DNA of 64,000 nucleotides from the NCBI RefSeq assembly GCF_001544795.2, contig NZ_FCOI02000011.1:124001-188000 (forward strand), read 5' to 3'. This stretch comes from Caballeronia temeraria. Lineage in GTDB: Bacteria > Pseudomonadota > Gammaproteobacteria > Burkholderiales > Burkholderiaceae. The position numbers and the translations under genes were made by a program. The notes beneath the pieces are model-generated. The model did no database searches and was not told the origin of the DNA. It was given only the letters and a program-made list of their open reading frames with translations. Shown here in pieces: positions 46,042 to 57,996 of this stretch (position 1 is its first letter; the number at the start of each line of letters is the position of its first letter).

Positions 46042-48228
46042 TCACGCCTTCAAATAGTGCTCCCGCGCGCCGAGCCAGCGCGCGAGATGGCGCGTCACGG
46101 CGTCGGGAAAGCGCGCGAGCATCTGATCGGCGGCTTCCCGCGCCGGTTCGATCAGCCAGCCATCGTTTTCGAGACTGGCGAAACGCAGCATCGCTTCGCC
46201 CGATTGCCGCGCGCCGAGAAATTCGCCGGGACCGCGGATTTCGAGGTCGCGCCGGGCGATCTCGAAGCCATCGGTGGTTTCGCGCATCGTTGAGAGGCGC
46301 GCGCGCGCCGTCTGCGACAGCGGATTCGCGTACATCAGCACGCACACCGACGCCGTGCTGCCCCGCCCCACGCGCCCGCGCAACTGATGCAGCTGCGCGA
46401 GGCCGAAGCGCTCGGCATGCTCGATCACCATCAGCGATGCGTTCGGCACATCGACGCCGACTTCGATCACCGTCGTCGCGACGAGCAGTTGCACTTCGTT
46501 GCGCGAGAACGCGTCCATCACGGCGGCTTTCTCGGCAGGCGCGAGCCGGCCATGAACCAGCCCGACGCGCAATTCCGGCAGCGCCGCGACGAGCGTCTCG
46601 TACGTTTCGACGGCGGTCTGAAGCTGAAGTGTCTCGCTTTCTTCGATCAACGGGCACACCCAATACACCTGCCTTCCGGTCAGCGCCGCCTCGCGCACGC
46701 GGCCGATGATCTCGTCGCGCCGTCCGTCCGAGACGACTTTGGTGAGAATCGGCGTGCGGCCGGGCGGGAGTTCGTCGATGGTCGAGACGTCGAGATCGGC
46801 GTAATAGGTCATCGCGAGCGTGCGCGGGATCGGCGTCGCGGACATCATCAGTTGATGCGGCTGGAAGTCCTGCTTTCCGTCCGCCGCGTTCAGCGCCTTC
46901 GCGCGCAACGCGAGCCGCTGCGCAACGCCGAAGCGATGCTGCTCGTCGACGATGACGAGCCCGAGGCGCGCGAACTCCACCGCGTCCTGGATGATCGCGT
47001 GCGTGCCGATGATGAGCTTCGCCGTGCCGAGCGCCGCCGCTTCGAGCGCGGCGCGTTTCTCCTTCGCCTTCAGACTGCCCGCGAGCCACGCGACCGTGAC
47101 GCCGAGCGGCTCCAGCCAGCCGCGCAGCTTGCGCGCGTGCTGCTCGGCGAGAATTTCGGTCGGCGCCATGAGCGCGGCCTGATAACCGGCGTCGATGGCC
47201 TGCGCCGCCGCGAGCGCCGCGACGATCGTCTTGCCGCTGCCGACATCGCCTTGCAGCAGACGCTGCATCGGATGCGCGAGCGTCAGTTCGCCCGCGATTT
47301 CCGCGACCACGCGTTGCTGCGCGCCGGTCAACGCGAACGGCAGCGCGCGCAAAAGACGCACGACGAGCGACGCGTCGTCGTCGGGCGCGCGGCGCGGCAT
47401 CGCGGGCGCGGCGCGCGTGCGCCGCTCTTCGTGCGCGCGTTTGAGCGACAACTGCTGCGCGAGCAACTCCTCGAACTTGATGCGCGTCCAAGCCGGATGC
47501 GTGCCGTCGATGAGCGCGGATTCGTCGGAATCGGCGTGCGGATGGTGCAGCGTCCTGACGGCATCGAGCAAGCCGGGCACGTTCAGCGGCTTCAGATGCG
47601 TTTCAGCAATCGGCGCCGGCAGCAGTTCCGGCAAATCGACGCGCGTGATCGCGTTGTCGATCGCCTTGCGCAAATACGCCTGCGAAATGCCCGCCGTCGA
47701 CGGATAAACCGGCGTCAGCGCTTGCGGCAGCGGCGTGCCGTCATCGACGGGTCGCACCGCCGGATGCACCATCTCCAATCCGAAGAAACCGCCGCGCACG
47801 TCGCCGCGCACGCGCAGACGCACGCCGATCGCCATTTGCTTGACCTGCGAGCCGTAGAAATTGAGAAAGCGCAGCGTGAGCTCGTCGCCGGCGTCGTCAT
47901 GGATTTTCACGAGCAACTGGCGGCGCGGCCGATACGCGATTTCGTTGTCGAACACGACGCCTTCGGTCTGCGCGATATCGCCCGGAATCAGCTCGCCGAT
48001 GGGCGTGAGCTGCGTTTCGTCCTCGTAGCGCATCGGCAGATGAAGCACGAGATCGATGTCGGATTTCAGGCCGAGCCTGGCGAGCTTGTCCGCTGTCTTG
48101 ACGACCGGTTTCGGCTTTGCATCCGCCTTCGCCTTCTTTTTCGCCGGCGCGGCGGCGCGCGGCGCTTCGCTATCCTCCACGGTCAGCGGATCGGTCGAGG
48201 CGGCTACGCGGCGGTCGGACAAGGGCAT
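46042..48228 (-). CDS. recG: ATP-dependent DNA helicase RecG
   Basis: A 728-residue branched-DNA helicase that remodels stalled forks and R-loops. The wedge/OB domain occupies about 60-220; the helicase core has Walker A LLQGDVGSGKTIVAAL near residue 315, the DEQH box in VIVDEQHRFGVAQR, and motif VI-like QLRGRVGRG. I start at ATG 48228 (MPLSDRRV), which has AGAGAG upstream; another ATG seven codons earlier is possible. It is divergent from queA and upstream of oxyR. Confidence 0.96.
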   Translation of the reverse strand: MPLSDRRVAASTDPLTVEDSEAPRAAAPAKKKAKADAKPKPVVKTADKLARLGLKSDIDLVLHLPMRYEDETQLTPIGELIPGDIAQTEGVVFDNEIAYRPRRQLLVKIHDDAGDELTLRFLNFYGSQVKQMAIGVRLRVRGDVRGGFFGLEMVHPAVRPVDDGTPLPQALTPVYPSTAGISQAYLRKAIDNAITRVDLPELLPAPIAETHLKPLNVPGLLDAVRTLHHPHADSDESALIDGTHPAWTRIKFEELLAQQLSLKRAHEERRTRAAPAMPRRAPDDDASLVVRLLRALPFALTGAQQRVVAEIAGELTLAHPMQRLLQGDVGSGKTIVAALAAAQAIDAGYQAALMAPTEILAEQHARKLRGWLEPLGVTVAWLAGSLKAKEKRAALEAAALGTAKLIIGTHAIIQDAVEFARLGLVIVDEQHRFGVAQRLALRAKALNAADGKQDFQPHQLMMSATPIPRTLAMTYYADLDVSTIDELPPGRTPILTKVVSDGRRDEIIGRVREAALTGRQVYWVCPLIEESETLQLQTAVETYETLVAALPELRVGLVHGRLAPAEKAAVMDAFSRNEVQLLVATTVIEVGVDVPNASLMVIEHAERFGLAQLHQLRGRVGRGSTASVCVLMYANPLSQTARARLSTMRETTDGFEIARRDLEIRGPGEFLGARQSGEAMLRFASLENDGWLIEPAREAADQMLARFPDAVTRHLARWLGAREHYLKA

Positions 48229-48309
48229 TGACTCTCTTCGCAAGTACAATATGGGGTTTGTTCAGCGCGATTGCACTTCGTTCGCGCCTGATCGCGCTAC
48301 GTTCAAGCC

Positions 48310-50552
<2,243 letters not shown>

Positions 50553-50760
50553 TTTCGGCGTCGAAACAGCCGATCCAGCATTACAATCGCCTTTCTATCG
50601 CTTCGCGAAATGCTGCCGGAATTTGGGAATGTGCGTCGTAACGGCTTGATGACAAAGCGCATTCCCGGAGTCTCGCGGCATGGGCGAGTGGTAGAATAGC
50701 GGGCTAATTTCTATTCGAGTTTTTCGAACGTATTTGTGACGTTTTAACGGAGAGACCAAC

Positions 50761-51087
50761 GTGTCGTTCATTTCCAATGCCTTTGCACAAGGCACAACCG
50801 GTGGCGCGGAATCGAGCCTGATGAGCTTCCTGCCGCTGATCCTGATGTTCGCGGTGCTGTACTTCATCATGATCCGTCCGCAGATGAAGCGTCAGAAGGA
50901 GCATCGCAACATGCTCGCCGCCATGGCCAAGGGCGATGAAGTGGTGACGAACGGCGGCATCGTCGGCAAGATCACGAAGGTGACGGACGCATACGTGGGC
51001 GTGGAAATCGCCGAAGGCACGGAAATCACCATCCAGAAGGCAGCCGTGACGACCATTCTCCCGAAGGGCACCATCAAGTCGCTGTAA
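50761..51087 (+). CDS. yajC: Sec translocase accessory subunit YajC
   Basis: A 108-residue inner-membrane protein with one transmembrane segment (about residues 20-40, FLPLILMFAVLYFIMIRPQMKRQKEH, shown in part by its RPQMKRQKEH end) and a cytoplasmic domain with the EVVTNGGIVGKI block. It joins the SecDF-YajC complex. The start is GTG at 50761 after GGAGAG. A TAGAAT hexamer at 50692-50697 is a candidate -10, so yajC-secDF may have a promoter apart from tgt. Confidence 0.95.
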   Translation: MSFISNAFAQGTTGGAESSLMSFLPLILMFAVLYFIMIRPQMKRQKEHRNMLAAMAKGDEVVTNGGIVGKITKVTDAYVGVEIAEGTEITIQKAAVTTILPKGTIKSL

Positions 51088-51208
51088 GGCCACGCGTTCC
51101 ATCGCGTCCGGCGCGGCCTCGCTCACCGAGCCATCCGTGTCCACTCCTCGGCGCGCTTGACGCCGGACGCTCTCTCCTCCGAAGCCAACTTTCCGGTCGG
51201 CCATCCCC

Positions 51209-53287
51209 ATGAATCGTTATCCCCTCTGGAAGTATGTCGTGATGCTGGTGGCGCTCGTCATCGGCCTCGTGTACACGCTCCCCAACTTCTTCGGCGAGGC
51301 GCCCGCAGTTCAGGTGTCGAGCGGCAAGGCAACGGTCAAGCTCGACTCGACCACGCTCTCGAATGTCGAAGCCGCGCTCGCCGCGAGCAATATCAAGGCC
51401 GACGAAGTCACCTTCGACAACTCGCAGCTGAACGCGAACATCCGTGTGCGCCTGAAGGACACCGACACGCAGCTGCACGTGAAGGACCTGTTGTCGAAGA
51501 CGCTGAACACCGATCCGGGCGATCCGCAGTACATCGTCGCGCTGAATCTGCAGAGCGCCTCGCCGCGCTGGCTGACGGCCCTGCACGCGCTGCCGATGTA
51601 CCTCGGTCTCGACCTGCGCGGCGGCGTGCACTTCCTGCTGCAGGTCGACATGGCCGGCGCGCTCAACAAGAAGCTCGACTCCGACGCCGCCGACGCGCGC
51701 ACCTATCTGCGCGACCGCAATATCCGCGACGGCGGCGTGAACCGCGTCGGGCAATCGGTCGTCGTCAGCTTCTCCGATCAGTCGAGCGCGGACAACGCGC
51801 GTACCCTGCTCCAGACGGGCGTGTCCGAACTGCAATGGACCACGCGCCAGAGCGGGGACGGCGTCCAGGTCGTCGGCACGTTCTCGCCGTCCGCGCAGAA
51901 AATCGTCGAAGACGGCGCGCTCAAGCAGAACATCACCACGCTGCATAACCGCGTGAACGAACTCGGCGTCGCGGAGCCGGTGATCCAGCAGCAAGGCTCC
52001 GACCGTATCGTGGTCGAGCTGCCGGGCGTGCAGGACACGGCGAAGGCGAAGGACATCATCGGCCGCACGGCGACGCTCGAAGCGCGCCTCGCCGATCCGG
52101 TCAACACCTATATCGGCCCGAACGACGCCGTGCCTCCGGGCGACGAAGCGTTCAAGCAGGGCGACCGCCTCGTGCTGGTGCGCAAGCAGGTGATCTTCAC
52201 CGGCGACCGCATCATCGACGCGTCGGCGGGCTTCGACGATCATCAGCGTCCGTCGGTCAACATCCGTCTGGATTCGGCGGGCGGCCGCTCGGTGTCGGCG
52301 GTGTCGCGCGACAACATCGGCAAGCCGATGGCGATGGTCCTGTTCGAAAAGGGCAAGGGCGAAGTGCTGACGGTCGCGACCATTCAGTCCGAACTCGGCG
52401 ACCGCTTCTCGATCACCGGCCAGCCGACGCCGCAGGCCGCAACCGATCTCGCGCTGCTCCTGCGCGCCGGTTCGCTCGCGGCGCCGATGGACATCATCGA
52501 GGAACGCACGGTCGGCCCGAGCCTCGGCGCGGACAACATCAAGAAGGGCTTCGATTCGGTGCAGTACGGTTTCGCCGCGATCGCCGTCTTCATGATCGCG
52601 TACTACCTGCTGTTCGGCGTGTTCTCCATGCTGGCGCTGTCGGTGAACCTGCTGTTGCTGGTCGCCGTGCTCTCGCTCCTGCAGGCGACGCTGACCTTGC
52701 CGGGTATTGCGGCTATCGCGCTCGCGCTCGGTATGGCGATCGACGCGAACGTGCTGATCAACGAACGTATCCGCGAAGAACTGCGTAACGGCGCGCCGCC
52801 GCAGACCGCGATCCAGGAAGGCTTCAAGCACGCCTGGGCGACGATTCTCGACTCGAACGTCACGACGCTGATCGCCGGTCTGGCGCTGCTCGCGTTCGGT
52901 TCGGGCCCGGTGCGCGGCTTCGCGGTCGTGCACTGTATCGGCATTCTGACGTCGATGTTCTCGGCGGTGTTCTTCTCGCGCGGTCTCGTGAACCTTTGGT
53001 ACGGCGGCAAGAAGAAGCTGAAGTCGCTGGCGATCGGTCAGGTGTGGCGTCCGGAAGGCACGAACGCCGAAGCGGCGGCAGCGGCGTATCTCGCGGCGCA
53101 GCGCGGCGACGAATCGCCCGTCGACGAAATCGTGAAGACCGCGAAGGGCAAGACGAAGACCGCCGCGCCCGCGCCCGCAGCCGCGCCGCGCGCCGCGAAT
53201 CAGGCGCAAGCGCGCACGGGCAAGCCGACGGTGCGCCGTCGTTCGGGCCCGGGCGTCGATCAACAGAAACCGGGCGAGTCCCGCTGA
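51209..53287 (+). CDS. secD: Protein translocase subunit SecD
   Basis: A 692-residue RND-type membrane protein that uses the proton gradient to complete Sec-dependent export. It has one N-terminal membrane segment (about 8-27), the D1 signature LGLDLRGGVHFLLQVD, a large periplasmic P1 domain (about 130-470) and five C-terminal membrane segments including AIALALGMAIDANVLINERI. The C-terminal 70 residues are an Ala/Lys/Pro-rich cytoplasmic tail longer than in E. coli SecD (615 aa). It precedes secF by 26 bases. Confidence 0.97.
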   Translation: MNRYPLWKYVVMLVALVIGLVYTLPNFFGEAPAVQVSSGKATVKLDSTTLSNVEAALAASNIKADEVTFDNSQLNANIRVRLKDTDTQLHVKDLLSKTLNTDPGDPQYIVALNLQSASPRWLTALHALPMYLGLDLRGGVHFLLQVDMAGALNKKLDSDAADARTYLRDRNIRDGGVNRVGQSVVVSFSDQSSADNARTLLQTGVSELQWTTRQSGDGVQVVGTFSPSAQKIVEDGALKQNITTLHNRVNELGVAEPVIQQQGSDRIVVELPGVQDTAKAKDIIGRTATLEARLADPVNTYIGPNDAVPPGDEAFKQGDRLVLVRKQVIFTGDRIIDASAGFDDHQRPSVNIRLDSAGGRSVSAVSRDNIGKPMAMVLFEKGKGEVLTVATIQSELGDRFSITGQPTPQAATDLALLLRAGSLAAPMDIIEERTVGPSLGADNIKKGFDSVQYGFAAIAVFMIAYYLLFGVFSMLALSVNLLLLVAVLSLLQATLTLPGIAAIALALGMAIDANVLINERIREELRNGAPPQTAIQEGFKHAWATILDSNVTTLIAGLALLAFGSGPVRGFAVVHCIGILTSMFSAVFFSRGLVNLWYGGKKKLKSLAIGQVWRPEGTNAEAAAAAYLAAQRGDESPVDEIVKTAKGKTKTAAPAPAAAPRAANQAQARTGKPTVRRRSGPGVDQQKPGESR

Positions 53288-53313
53288 ATCCGCTGAGTCC
53301 GGAGAAATAGACT

Positions 53314-54264
53314 ATGGAATTCTTCCGCATTCGCCGCGATTTGCCGTTCATGGAACGCGCGTTGATATTCAACGTGATTTCGTTCGTGACGTTCCTCGTG
53401 GCTGTGTTCTTCCTGGTGCATCGCGGCCTGCATCTGTCGGTGGAGTTCACCGGCGGCACGGTCGTCGAGGTGCAGTATCCGCAAGCCGCGCAGCTCGAGC
53501 CGGTGCGCGCGTCGATGTCGCGACTCGGCTATGCCGACGCGCAGGTGCAGAACTTCGGCACGTCGCAGGACGTGCTGATTCGCCTGCCGCTCAAGCAGGG
53601 TCTGACGTCCGCGCAGCAGAGCGATCAGGTGATGACCGCGCTCAAGGCCGACAACGCCGACGTGAAGCTGCAACGCGTCGAGTTCGTCGGTCCGCAGGTC
53701 GGCAAGGAGCTCGTGACCAATGGCCTGCTCGCGCTCGCGTGCGTGGTGATCGGCATCGTGATCTATCTGTCGTTCCGCTTCGAGTGGAAGTACGCGGTGG
53801 CGGGCATCATCGCGAACTTGCACGACGTGGTGATCATTCTCGGCTTCTTCGCGTTCTTCCAGTGGGAGTTCTCGCTGTCCGTGCTGGCGGCGATTCTCGC
53901 GGTGCTCGGCTATTCGGTGAACGAGTCGGTGGTTATCTTCGACCGGATTCGCGAAACCTTCCGCAAGCAACGCAAGATGAGCGTGAAGGAAGTGATCGAC
54001 CACGCAATCACGAGCACGATGTCGCGAACCATCATCACGCACGGCTGTACCGAAATGATGGTGCTGTCGATGTTCTTCTTCGGCGGACCGACGCTGCATT
54101 ACTTCGCGCTGGCGCTGACCGTCGGTATTCTGTTCGGTATCTATTCGTCGGTGTTCGTCGCGGCGGCGCTCGCCATGTGGTTCGGCGTGAAGCGCGAGGA
54201 TCTCGTGAAGGACAAGAAAGACAAGTTCGATCCGAACGATCCGAACGCGGGCGCGCAGGTTTGA
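53314..54264 (+). CDS. secF: Protein translocase subunit SecF
   Basis: A 316-residue partner of SecD with six membrane segments. The D1-like motif LSVEFTGGTVVEVQYP is at residues 45-60 and the fourth-segment motif ILAVLGYSVNESVVIFDRIRE near 195. It ends with a polar tail rich in Asp and Asn. A strong bidirectional terminator at 54289-54330 closes the operon and faces the convergent YceI gene. Confidence 0.97.
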   Translation: MEFFRIRRDLPFMERALIFNVISFVTFLVAVFFLVHRGLHLSVEFTGGTVVEVQYPQAAQLEPVRASMSRLGYADAQVQNFGTSQDVLIRLPLKQGLTSAQQSDQVMTALKADNADVKLQRVEFVGPQVGKELVTNGLLALACVVIGIVIYLSFRFEWKYAVAGIIANLHDVVIILGFFAFFQWEFSLSVLAAILAVLGYSVNESVVIFDRIRETFRKQRKMSVKEVIDHAITSTMSRTIITHGCTEMMVLSMFFFGGPTLHYFALALTVGILFGIYSSVFVAAALAMWFGVKREDLVKDKKDKFDPNDPNAGAQV

Positions 54265-54288
54265 GCGTCACGCGCATCGCAAGGGCGT

Positions 54289-54330
54289 AAAAAAAGCGGC
54301 CGGTCTTCAGAGACCGGCCGCTTTGCTTTT
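54289..54330. terminator. Bidirectional terminator between secF and yceI
   Basis: AAAGCGGCCGGTCT and AGACCGGCCGCTTT make a perfect 14-base-pair stem with a TCAG loop (54293-54324). A T-rich tract (GCTTTT) follows on the plus strand and seven T on the minus strand, so it can stop both converging transcripts. Confidence 0.92.
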
Positions 54331-54343
54331 GAGGCGTCGAGAC

Positions 54344-54922
54344 TTACTGCTTCACGCCCTCAGCCTGGATATGCAGCACCGTCTTCAGGCTGAAACCATA
54401 CGACTTGCCGTAGTCCATGCCGAAGTCGCCGCGATCGAAGGTCGTCGTCGCTTCAACGCCGCACACTTCCTTCTTCATCATCGGGTTCATGAAGCACTTG
54501 AAGCTGTCGATCTTCAGGTTGATCGGCTTCGTCACGCCGTGCATCGTCAGCGTGCCGATCACTTCCGAGGGCTTGTCGCCGTCGAACTTGATCGACGTGC
54601 CCTTGTACTCCGCCGTCGGATACTTCGCGACATCGAAGAACTCGGCCTTTTGCAGATGCTCGTCCAGCTTCGCATTGCCGGTGTTGACCGAAGCGATGTC
54701 GATCGTCACGTTCACCGTGCCGGTCTTCGCCGCGCGATCGAGCGTCACTTCGCCGCTGCTCTTGTTGAACTTGCCGCGCCACGTCGACACGCCACCGAAG
54801 TGATCGGCCTCGAAGCTCGGATAGGTGTGGTTCGGGTCAAGCTTGTACGTGTCGGCGGCCATCGCGCCGAACGACATACCCAATGCGAGCGCGCCCGCAG
54901 CGATGATCGAAAGCTTTTTCAA
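54344..54922 (-). CDS. YceI-family periplasmic protein (first copy)
   Basis: A 192-residue lipocalin-like YceI protein. Residues 1-22 are a signal peptide ([20 protein letters not shown], cleavage near AMA-AD). The domain begins [20 protein letters not shown] and has [19 protein letters not shown]. YceI proteins bind isoprenoid quinone-like lipids in the periplasm; a cytochrome b561 gene just upstream in the operon supports a quinone link. A cysteine pair (FKCFMNP and KEVCGVE) may form a disulfide. It follows the second YceI gene by 57 bases. Confidence 0.92.
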   Translation of the reverse strand: MKKLSIIAAGALALGMSFGAMAADTYKLDPNHTYPSFEADHFGGVSTWRGKFNKSSGEVTLDRAAKTGTVNVTIDIASVNTGNAKLDEHLQKAEFFDVAKYPTAEYKGTSIKFDGDKPSEVIGTLTMHGVTKPINLKIDSFKCFMNPMMKKEVCGVEATTTFDRGDFGMDYGKSYGFSLKTVLHIQAEGVKQ

Positions 54923-54979
54923 GTTCTTCTCCTACTCATTAAAAACGCTGATATGCGTCGTGTATAACAAAAATACCGC

Positions 54980-55537
54980 TCACTTCTTCGCGGCAACGAT
55001 GTGAAACTTGATGACGACATCGTCCGCGACGATCGACGTATCCTTCCATTCGCCCGTCCCGACATCGAACTGGGTGCGCTTGATCGGCAGCGCGCCGTCG
55101 AAGGTTTCCGTCGCGCCCTGCTGCGTGACCGTCACCGGAACCGTGACCGTCTGCGACTTGCCCTTGATCGTGATCTTGCCGGTCACGTTGTACTTGTTGC
55201 CGCCCGCCGGCGCGATCGCGCTCGAGACGAACGTCGCGGTCGGATACTTTCCCGCATCGAACCATTCGGCGCCGCGCACCTGCTTGTTGTAGTCGTCGTC
55301 GCCGAGGTCGTAGCTGCCGGTGTCGATCGTGATGTTCGCCGTGCCCGCCGTCGGCTTGGCCGGATCGAACGCGATCTGCGCGCTGAACTTGTTGAACTTG
55401 CCGTCGGTCGGCACATTCATCTGCTTCGACGTGGCGGTCACCGTGCTCTTGCTCGTGTCCACCTGCGCATGCGCGAGCGCGACGAAGGCGAGCGATGCCG
55501 CCCCGGCCAGCATCCAACGATTGAGTTTCACTTTCAT
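54980..55537 (-). CDS. YceI-family periplasmic protein (second copy)
   Basis: A 185-residue YceI homologue, divergent from its neighbour. The signal peptide is residues 1-24, ending VALAHA-Q; the mature domain starts VDTSKSTVTATSKQMNVP and has NITIDTGSYDLGDDDYNKQV. I start at ATG 55537 (MKVKLNRW); the frame extends 22 codons upstream without family similarity. The two copies share architecture but are clearly different in sequence, an old duplication. It lies between the cytochrome b561 gene and the first YceI copy on the same strand. Confidence 0.92.
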   Translation of the reverse strand: MKVKLNRWMLAGAASLAFVALAHAQVDTSKSTVTATSKQMNVPTDGKFNKFSAQIAFDPAKPTAGTANITIDTGSYDLGDDDYNKQVRGAEWFDAGKYPTATFVSSAIAPAGGNKYNVTGKITIKGKSQTVTVPVTVTQQGATETFDGALPIKRTQFDVGTGEWKDTSIVADDVVIKFHIVAAKK

Positions 55538-55653
55538 GTGTGCCCTATTCAAACGGTTCGATCGAACAAACCGGTATTGGAAATCATAAGAACGCGATAA
55601 CAATCAGCCGCCGGGAAACGCCCTGCCAACGGCGAAGAAACAATGCGACGCGC

Positions 55654-56223
55654 TTATCTGAGAAACGGCAGCATGCGTGCGAGCAAGCCGTCGCGATCGA
55701 CGAAATGGTGCTTCAGCGCAGCGAGCACGTGCATGACGACGAAGAACAGCAAGGTGTAATTCAACGCGACATGCACGATGCGCAGCGTCGCCTTCAGCGC
55801 CTTGTCCGGCCCGATGATCGTCGGCAGCGGCAGCACGCCGAGATACACCACCTGAATGCCCGCCGCCGAGCTGTAGAGATAACCGGAAGCGGGAATGACC
55901 AGCATCAGCACATAGAGCAGGACATGCGTGAGATGCGCGGCGCCCTGCTGCCAGCGCGGCATGCCTTCGGGCATCGACGGCGCCGGGTGCGTCGCGCGCC
56001 AGACGAGGCGCAAGAGCGCGAGCGCGAACACCGTCACGCCGATCCACTTGTGCCACGAGAAGTACTTGAGCTTGGTCGGCGTGATGCCCGGGATATCGGT
56101 CATGATCCAGCCGAGCCAGAAGCCGCCCACGATCAGCAACGCGATCAGCCAGTGCAGGCCGATCGCCGTTGCGCTGTAACGTTGCGCCGGTACTGTCGCC
56201 GCGATGCGAGCGGTACTTTCCAT
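55654..56223 (-). CDS. Cytochrome b561-family membrane protein
   Basis: A 189-residue four-helix membrane cytochrome. Haem histidines are expected in AIGLHWLIALLI, YFSWHKWIGVTV, AAHLTHVLLYVLM and FVVMHVLAALKHHF, two in each haem-facing pair. It likely passes electrons between quinol and a periplasmic acceptor. The start could be ATG 56223, which has GGTGAAAG upstream, or 56238 five codons earlier. It leads a three-gene minus-strand unit with the two YceI genes, and lies divergent from the pqi operon across 436 bases. Confidence 0.9.
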   Translation of the reverse strand: MESTARIAATVPAQRYSATAIGLHWLIALLIVGGFWLGWIMTDIPGITPTKLKYFSWHKWIGVTVFALALLRLVWRATHPAPSMPEGMPRWQQGAAHLTHVLLYVLMLVIPASGYLYSSAAGIQVVYLGVLPLPTIIGPDKALKATLRIVHVALNYTLLFFVVMHVLAALKHHFVDRDGLLARMLPFLR

Positions 56224-56389
56224 ATTGCTTTCACCCATGTTTTCGATGTTGCCCGGCCGGTCGCCAACGACGACAAGCATTCACGGCCGCCATGCTACCT
56301 CAACAATAACGAAACGCCAGCGCGCGAGGCGCTCCGCGCGACAGCCGCAAACCCAATCCGGGCATGACTTTGCGGGGTTTCGAGCCGCG

Positions 56390-56421
56390 CGCGTGCAACG
56401 AACTATTTCACGCGTGCAACG
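56390..56421. repeat. Direct repeat in the cytochrome b561/pqi divergent region
   Basis: CGCGTGCAACG occurs at 56390-56400 and 56411-56421, exactly 21 bases (two helical turns) apart. The gap 56224-56659 otherwise shows an imperfect dyad around GCGGATTAATTCCGC (56492-56506) and no clear promoter; a weak TACCAT -10 lies near 56558. Confidence 0.45.
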
Positions 56422-56659
56422 GTCGATGAAGACGCGAACAAGCGGCGCGAACCCCGGCGGATTCCGGCATCAACGCATTAACGAACGACCCGGCGGATTA
56501 ATTCCGCGCCTGAAGAGGCTTTCCGGCCAAATGTGACTGCTCGTCGCCATTTGATACCATGCTGCTACCAATTTCGCTGGCCCGCTGTTTGCTATGCCCT
56601 CTCGGAGCCGGTCCTCGCGGCGCCCGACCATAACGCTCGACACGCCTCGGGCCTCGACC

Positions 56660-57319
56660 ATGAACGCGAACGAACCGGATGATCTGATCGCGTGTCACGA
56701 ATGCGACGCGCTCTTTCATAAACGTGCCCTGCCTCATCGCACTTCGGCGAAATGTCCGCGCTGCGGATCGCTGCTGTATCGGAGCATCTCGTCGAACCTC
56801 GACAAGATCTGCGCAATGACGCTCGCCGCGCTCGTCACGTTCGTGATCGCGCAGGGCTTTCCCATCGTCGAGCTGGACGCGAACGGGCTCACGTCGGAGA
56901 CGACGCTCATCGGCGCAATCATCGCGTTGTGGAACGAGCAGATGGAAATCATGGCCGTGCTCGTCTTCTGCTCGACCATCCTGTTTCCGCTGTGCGAACT
57001 GCTCGCGCTGTTATATGTGCTGCTCCCGCTGCGTTCCGGCTACGTTCCGCCGGGCTTCAACGCACTTCTGCGCGGCATTCAGCTCGTGCGTCCGTGGGGC
57101 ATGATCGAAGTCTTCATGCTCGGCGTGCTCGTCACGCTCGTGAAGATGGTAAGCATCGCGCGCGTGATTCCCGAAGCGGCGCTCTTCGCGTTCGGCGCAC
57201 TGACGCTCATGTTCGCGGTCGTCGTGAGCTTCGATCCGCGCGCGCTGTGGGACATCGCGAGCCGGCTCGGCACGCGCGAACCGAAGCGCATCGCAACCGA
57301 AGCGAGGCAGAAATCGTGA
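56660..57319 (+). CDS. pqiA: PqiA-domain membrane protein, N-terminal half
   Basis: A 219-residue protein with a zinc ribbon (Cys12, Cys15, Cys32, Cys35 in CHEC and CPRC) and four membrane segments forming one PqiA domain. In E. coli PqiA is a single protein of about 417 residues with two such domains; here this gene is the first half. The start at 56660 (MNANEPDD) is likely, with an alternative ATG at 56594; neither has a strong ribosome site. The next gene overlaps it by 4 bases. The pqi system moves lipid between the inner and outer membranes. Confidence 0.88.
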   Translation: MNANEPDDLIACHECDALFHKRALPHRTSAKCPRCGSLLYRSISSNLDKICAMTLAALVTFVIAQGFPIVELDANGLTSETTLIGAIIALWNEQMEIMAVLVFCSTILFPLCELLALLYVLLPLRSGYVPPGFNALLRGIQLVRPWGMIEVFMLGVLVTLVKMVSIARVIPEAALFAFGALTLMFAVVVSFDPRALWDIASRLGTREPKRIATEARQKS

Positions 57320-57996
57320 GTGATTCCATCGATCCGAACACGGGCGAAGCCGCGCGCGAAACGCTCTACACCACGGCGTCGGAGGCGAAGGTCGTCGGCT
57401 GTCATGCGTGCGGGCTCGTGCAGCCGCTCGCGCATACCATCGAGAAGCAACGCTGCACGCGCTGCGATGCGGTCGTGCACCGGCGTCATCCGGATAGCAT
57501 CGCGCGCACGTGGGCGCTTCTGATCAGCGCGGCGATCCTCTATATCCCCGCGAACCTGTTTCCGATCATGCATACGTCGTCGATTCTCGGTTCCGAAGAC
57601 GACACCATCATGAGCGGCGTCGCGCTCTTCTGGAACGACGGCGACTATCCGCTCGCGGCGGTGATCTTCGTCGCCAGCATTCTCGTGCCGATGCTGAAGC
57701 TCGTCACGCTCGGCTTTCTCACCATCAGCGTGCAGCGGCGCTCCACATGGCAGCCGCGTCAGCGCACGACGCTCTTTCGCATCGTCGAGGGCATCGGCCG
57801 CTGGTCGATGCTCGATGTCTTCGTGATCACGCTCACCGTCGCGCTCGTGCGCTTCAAGTCGCTCGCCGTCATCACGCCGGGGCCGGGCGCGCTCGCGTTC
57901 GCGTCGGTCGTCGTGCTGACGATGATCGCCTCTATGCAATTCGACCCGCGCCTCATCTGGGACAACATCGACCCGTCAGGAAAGAGACATGACTAG
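57316..57996 (+). CDS. PqiA-domain membrane protein, C-terminal half
   Basis: A 226-residue protein starting at GTG 57316, overlapping the previous stop by 4 bases (GTGA), so it is translationally coupled. It has its own zinc ribbon (VVGCHACGLVQP, then RCTRCDAVVH) and four membrane segments with ILYIPANLFPIMHTSS and RWSMLDVFVITLTVALV, the second PqiA domain of the E. coli protein. It overlaps pqiB by 8 bases. Together the two halves reconstitute a complete PqiA. Confidence 0.88.
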   Translation: MSDSIDPNTGEAARETLYTTASEAKVVGCHACGLVQPLAHTIEKQRCTRCDAVVHRRHPDSIARTWALLISAAILYIPANLFPIMHTSSILGSEDDTIMSGVALFWNDGDYPLAAVIFVASILVPMLKLVTLGFLTISVQRRSTWQPRQRTTLFRIVEGIGRWSMLDVFVITLTVALVRFKSLAVITPGPGALAFASVVVLTMIASMQFDPRLIWDNIDPSGKRHD

